DNA of 9,032 nt from assembly GCA_045639325.1 (NCBI GenBank), contig JAZUCU010000060.1, forward strand, positions 1 to 9,032, given 5' to 3'. Within the stretch, counting starts at the first letter, position 1. Each line of letters opens with the position of its first letter. This document shows, piece by piece, positions 6,495 through 9,032 of the stretch. A model generated the notes under the pieces. That model worked only from the letters and a program-made list of their open reading frames with translations. It searched no databases and had not been told where the DNA came from. The translations under genes were made by a program, and so were the position numbers. The stretch comes from RGIG8244 sp045639325 (GTDB lineage Bacteria; Verrucomicrobiota; Lentisphaeria; Victivallales; UBA1829).

Positions 6495-7723
6495 ATATCG
6501 TCTTTCACTCCATGTTTGAATAACGTTTCAAGATTGCTTTCCAACAATTCCCCGTTGGGTAAAATACTTTTCCGGTATGATACCGTCAAATGCAGATCGC
6601 TGCCGAACCGGGTAAATACAAAACCAATTCCCGGGCGCGGCGGCATCACCGGATAATGACGGACATTCAACACTTTCGACTGCCCGATATACTGCTGCTC
6701 CAGGGCACTGTTATCGATATACGAAAACATGAACGTACCACCCATGCGTGAGCCGTATTTCTGCTCCATGAGTCTCATGATCCGGAACGGGACAATGCGC
6801 GCCCAGAAGGTGGCATGACGGAACAGATAAGGTACCCGCTGTGCAGTCCCTTCAAAAAAGGAACGTTTCAAAACACTGATACGTTCTTTCTCTTCTTTTC
6901 GCGCCGCTTCCGGAAGCCGCAAGGGCAGCAGAGACCAGTGATTGAATAACATGCTGTCCGCATCCTGATCTTCCTGTCCGCGCTGATCCACCGTCATCGG
7001 CACAACCACATCCCCCGTTTTCGGCAGGAATGGATCAAGGGCTTCCACACACTCACTGACAAGGAATGGAATCATCATAAACGGTCCGGCCTCTTTTTCT
7101 GATTCGGCGACGATTTGTGAAAAATCCCAGGTCCGGGAAATCAGACCGGTTTCCGAGTCGGCTTTTCCGCACAAAGCTGCAATCTCATTGACATTCTCTT
7201 TCAGGAACAGTTCCCGGAATTTTCTGCCGCATTCACATTGTTTCTTCCATTCGTTCAGATGGGAAGAAGTCAGCAGCCCGGGATTCTGCGGCGGCGGTGC
7301 ATCGGAAAAAAGCCATTGCAGAAAACGTTCCGCACCCACGCCGTCAAAAATCAAATGGGAAAATTTGAAATACAGAGTGGAACCGCAAATCAGCACGCCG
7401 AAATAAGTTTCCGCACGCAGTGGCTCATTGATATAATCCTGCGCCATCTCCTGACTCCCCTGCAAAATCTCAATGCGGCTTTTCCGCCCGTTCTCCCATT
7501 TCCAATAAGGAGCTAACGTAAAAAGCTTGCGGCGCATCTGTCCGGTCAAGTGCGGAAGCAGCCCAACACGCTGCCGGATATGAACCGTCAACCATGCCAG
7601 TTCGGCAGGACGTGACAGCTCAAGTTCCAGCACAAAATGATTGGCGCCGCCGGGAGAATCTTTGCAGCAATCCGCCAGATAAGCGGCAATATAATCAAAG
7701 GAGTTCAGATATTCGCCTGTCAT
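6491..7723 (-). CDS. Condensation/wax-synthase-like acyltransferase (HxxxDG, CoA-dependent acyltransferase superfamily)
   Basis: The 410-residue protein has HLIFDG (123-128), which fits the HxxxDG active-site motif of the chloramphenicol-acetyltransferase-like superfamily (NRPS condensation domains, PapA-type and wax ester synthase-like enzymes). His123 would be the catalytic base. The length fits two lobes: an N-lobe with the motif, and a C-lobe with FMFSYIDN (331-338) and a closing GSDLHLTVSYR region (374-384) like the C-terminal strands of this fold. Such enzymes move an acyl group from a carrier protein or CoA to a hydroxyl or amine. The carrier protein is encoded immediately upstream (5-base gap, no clear Shine-Dalgarno, so probably translationally coupled), making it the likely acyl donor. 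No signal peptide or membrane segment is seen. The acceptor is unknown; the following MurG-like gene suggests a glycosylated or to-be-glycosylated lipid. Fold assignment is fairly confident, specific reaction is not. Confidence 0.75.
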   Translation of the reverse strand: MTGEYLNSFDYIAAYLADCCKDSPGGANHFVLELELSRPAELAWLTVHIRQRVGLLPHLTGQMRRKLFTLAPYWKWENGRKSRIEILQGSQEMAQDYINEPLRAETYFGVLICGSTLYFKFSHLIFDGVGAERFLQWLFSDAPPPQNPGLLTSSHLNEWKKQCECGRKFRELFLKENVNEIAALCGKADSETGLISRTWDFSQIVAESEKEAGPFMMIPFLVSECVEALDPFLPKTGDVVVPMTVDQRGQEDQDADSMLFNHWSLLPLRLPEAARKEEKERISVLKRSFFEGTAQRVPYLFRHATFWARIVPFRIMRLMEQKYGSRMGGTFMFSYIDNSALEQQYIGQSKVLNVRHYPVMPPRPGIGFVFTRFGSDLHLTVSYRKSILPNGELLESNLETLFKHGVKDDI

Positions 7724-7728
7724 TGCTT

Positions 7729-7983
7729 TTACGCTTCGGATGCAGCGTGGATCACACGCTGTGCAAGGGAATGGAGACTGGTTACATCAGCCGCCGTGAT
7801 TCCGTGATCGATCAGATTAACTTCATACTTCATCTGCAGAGCAAGCAGGAGTTCCATGAACCCCATGGAATTGATTCCGTTCTGACTCAATGAGGCTTCC
7901 GGATCGGCACCTTTTCTGCCGGAAATCATTTCCACTTGCGTAATCAGAAATTTCAAAACCTGTTCTTCTGTCATATCAGCCAT
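7729..7983 (-). CDS. Acyl carrier protein
   Basis: The 84-residue protein from ATG 7983 is an acyl carrier protein: four-helix length and GINSMGFMELL (36-46), where Ser39 is the expected phosphopantetheine attachment site (GxDSL in standard carriers, here GINSM). ATG 7983 is chosen because GGAGG (7995-7991) lies exactly 7 bases upstream; the earlier in-frame ATG 7989, which overlaps the preceding stop as ATGA, is only one base from that site and would add two residues. Unlike fatty-acid AcpP it lacks the acidic DSL form and sits beside a ketoacyl-synthase-like gene and an acyltransferase gene, so it is more likely a pathway-specific carrier that presents an acyl or polyketide-type chain. It would need a phosphopantetheinyl transferase from elsewhere in the genome. 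Confidence 0.88.
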   Translation of the reverse strand: MADMTEEQVLKFLITQVEMISGRKGADPEASLSQNGINSMGFMELLLALQMKYEVNLIDHGITAADVTSLHSLAQRVIHAASEA

Positions 7984-7985
7984 TG

Positions 7986-8630
7986 TCATGCCTCCAGAAA
8001 CATTTTAATTGCAGTACGATAATCTGCTGTTCCGATCTGTTCAAACTGCACACCGTTGCCTTTCGTCAGAAACAATGCCGCAGCAGATTCCTGAGGCAAT
8101 TCCGGACGGGCTTTCCGCAAAGCATCTGCCAGTAACGTCTGTTCTTCCCCGATGACCAGAAGGACATTATCACAAAATCCGCTTGTCAACAGAGAACCGG
8201 CGGAACGCAGGGATTCGAAAAACAGATTTTCCGTACCGGTCAGGCTGAAATAAGGTCCCGTCAAACCGTAAGCGACAGAAATCCCGCCGGCAGGTGCATT
8301 ATGAACGGAACTGGCAAAAGCACCGGCCATCGCCTGATCTTCGGGATAATCCAGCAAATCATCCTGGAACTTGGAAATCATCCCCTGAGGCCCCAGCAGG
8401 GAACTGTAGATCAAAGCGGTACGGTCTGTTATTTCAGCTTTCACCTCCGGATGACGCTGAAACATATCTTCCATTGCCGCCATAGCAAGCCGTTGACTTC
8501 TGGGGGAACGGGGGGAGAGATCGAATTGTTTTCTGATTTTATTCAGGAGCGCAAGAGAAACCTTGCCGCTGTCGTCACATTCAACATAACCGGCAGCGGT
8601 CAGAGTGATAGGCAGATATTGTTTTTCCAT
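7986..8630 (-). CDS. Standalone beta-ketoacyl synthase N-terminal-like protein (Ketoacyl-synt_2 type), no catalytic Cys
   Basis: The 214-residue protein resembles only the N-terminal half of a ketoacyl synthase, in the style of the Ketoacyl-synt_2 (PF13723) proteins found beside carrier proteins in aryl-polyene-type clusters. Support comes from SSVHNAPAGG (107-116), GLTGPYFSL (122-130) and the following helix and strand leading to VLLVIGEE (156-163). In active synthases GP is followed about eight residues later by the cysteine of TACSS; here the stretch is TGTEN (131-135) and holds no Cys. The C-terminal half carrying the two active-site His residues is absent, and the gene ends normally in an ATGA overlap with the carrier gene, so it looks like a complete short protein rather than a broken gene. 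Condensing activity is unlikely; a structural or chain-length role with another synthase, or carrier binding, is more plausible. The start has AGGAG 12 bases upstream, a rather long spacing. It is the first gene of the operon. Confidence 0.8.
   Translation of the reverse strand: MEKQYLPITLTAAGYVECDDSGKVSLALLNKIRKQFDLSPRSPRSQRLAMAAMEDMFQRHPEVKAEITDRTALIYSSLLGPQGMISKFQDDLLDYPEDQAMAGAFASSVHNAPAGGISVAYGLTGPYFSLTGTENLFFESLRSAGSLLTSGFCDNVLLVIGEEQTLLADALRKARPELPQESAAALFLTKGNGVQFEQIGTADYRTAIKMFLEA
7991..7995 (-). promoter_or_regulatory. Shine-Dalgarno site fixing the carrier protein start at 7983
   Basis: GGAGG on the minus strand is 7 bases from ATG 7983 but only 1 base from the upstream in-frame ATG 7989, too close for initiation. 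The preferred start is therefore two codons inside the longest frame. Confidence 0.75.
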
Positions 8631-8659
8631 AGTGTAGCAGTACTCCTGTAGACATTGAA

Positions 8660-8665
8660 ATTATA
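8660..8665 (-). promoter_or_regulatory. Candidate -10 element of the five-gene operon
   Basis: A perfect TATAAT on the minus strand (8665-8660) would give a start near 8653 and a leader of about 23 bases containing AGGAG (8647-8643). No good -35 hexamer lies at 16-18 bases (AAGTAC at 17), so the promoter may need an activator, possibly acting at the symmetric sequences just upstream. Confidence 0.4.
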
Positions 8666-8684
8666 ATGAATCGTTCGAAAGAGT

Positions 8685-8712
8685 ACTTTAATACGAAAGT
8701 TTGAAATTTCAA
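8685..8712. repeat. Inverted repeat and palindrome upstream of the operon promoter
   Basis: ACTTT (8685-8689) and AAAGT (8696-8700) form a short inverted repeat, followed directly by the perfect 12-base palindrome TTGAAATTTCAA (8701-8712). The palindrome centre lies about 50 bases upstream of the predicted transcription start, where an activator could bind. In DNA this AT-rich, chance symmetry cannot be excluded. Confidence 0.35.
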
Positions 8713-8943
8713 CCTGTCTTTTAATTTTTTGCAAAAAAATACACTGATATCCCATAAAAAATTTGTCTCTTCGACGTTTTATGCCATAAAATCAGATTTC
8801 TTTTGAGCTTAAATTTATCTGCATTTTATACATTTTCAACTTTGAATACTCCCGAATTTATATCAGAAAAAAACTCAACGTCCGAAAGTATCTTTGATTT
8901 ACCGGAAAACAAGCCCTGTAGATGGTTTGCTAAAAGTCAAATG

Positions 8944-8981
8944 TTTTTTTTAATTTTTTTGAAATTTTTATCGTATTTTTT
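8944..8981. other. Helically phased T-tracts, likely curved DNA
   Basis: T-tracts lie at 8944-8951, 8954-8960, 8965-8969 and 8976-8981, with centres about 9.5, 10 and 11.5 bases apart, close to one helical turn. Such phasing is known to bend DNA. The stretch lies about 300 bases upstream of the operon start. Confidence 0.45.
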
Positions 8982-9032
8982 GTCAGCAATAACCATTCCT
9001 CTGAGAATCAACAGCATTTTTCTCATGACAGC

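Larger units (their letters stand above)
8631..9032. other. AT-rich intergenic region upstream of the operon
   Basis: About 400 bases with no convincing complete gene on either strand. It holds the probable operon promoter, a palindrome and hairpin near 8685-8712, and phased T-tracts at 8944-8981. A minus-strand open frame enters from the right edge and ends at 8937; its last third is Lys/Asn-rich low complexity. It could be the tail of a gene beyond the window, or chance. No tRNA, rRNA, CRISPR or insertion-sequence signature is seen. Confidence 0.6.

Noticed and set aside
7986..8630. Ketoacyl-synthase-like gene as a truncated pseudogene
   Set aside because: Its length fits the standalone Ketoacyl-synt_2 group, it ends in a precise ATGA overlap with the next gene, and no leftover C-terminal synthase sequence follows.

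Overview
The window is bacterial, moderate in GC inside genes and clearly AT-rich between them. A membrane-anchored Hanks-type kinase with a Lys/Glu-rich extracytoplasmic stalk, a plant/trypanosome-like 6-phosphofructokinase, and a standalone ketoacyl-synthase-like protein next to an acyl carrier protein would fit the Planctomycetes-Verrucomicrobia-Chlamydiae group, perhaps Lentisphaerota/Victivallales. That placement is a judgement from gene style, not a measured phylogeny.

Left part (1-3763). A Ser/Thr protein kinase gene reads leftward from 1527 and leaves the window at base 1. Back to back with it, across an AT-rich 225-base gap holding a good promoter for each direction, lies a rightward secreted lytic transglycosylase (1753-2355). 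A 6-phosphofructokinase (2408-3694) follows 52 bases later. A strong hairpin with A/T tracts on both sides (3720-3763) closes this unit and also the opposing operon.

Right part (3784-8630, minus strand). Five tightly packed genes, three of the four junctions being ATGA overlaps and the fourth a 5-base gap, form one operon. In transcription order they are: a standalone ketoacyl-synthase N-terminal-like protein with no cysteine at the active-site position; an acyl carrier protein; a condensation/wax-synthase-like acyltransferase with HxxxDG; a MurG-related glycosyltransferase whose donor-side motifs are kept but whose acceptor-side motifs have changed; and a cytoplasmic GH36-type alpha-galactosidase-like protein. 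Together they could tether an acyl chain, transfer it to an acceptor, glycosylate the product, and trim or remodel the sugar. That product is inferred, not shown. I do not recognise this gene combination as a named pathway, and it is the most interesting object in the window.

Right edge (8631-9032). About 400 AT-rich bases without a convincing complete gene. They hold the likely operon promoter, a 12-base perfect palindrome, a small inverted repeat and a run of T-tracts spaced about one helical turn apart. In two operon genes (carrier protein, GH36) and in the transglycosylase gene, the ribosome binding site points to a start a few codons downstream of the first in-frame ATG.
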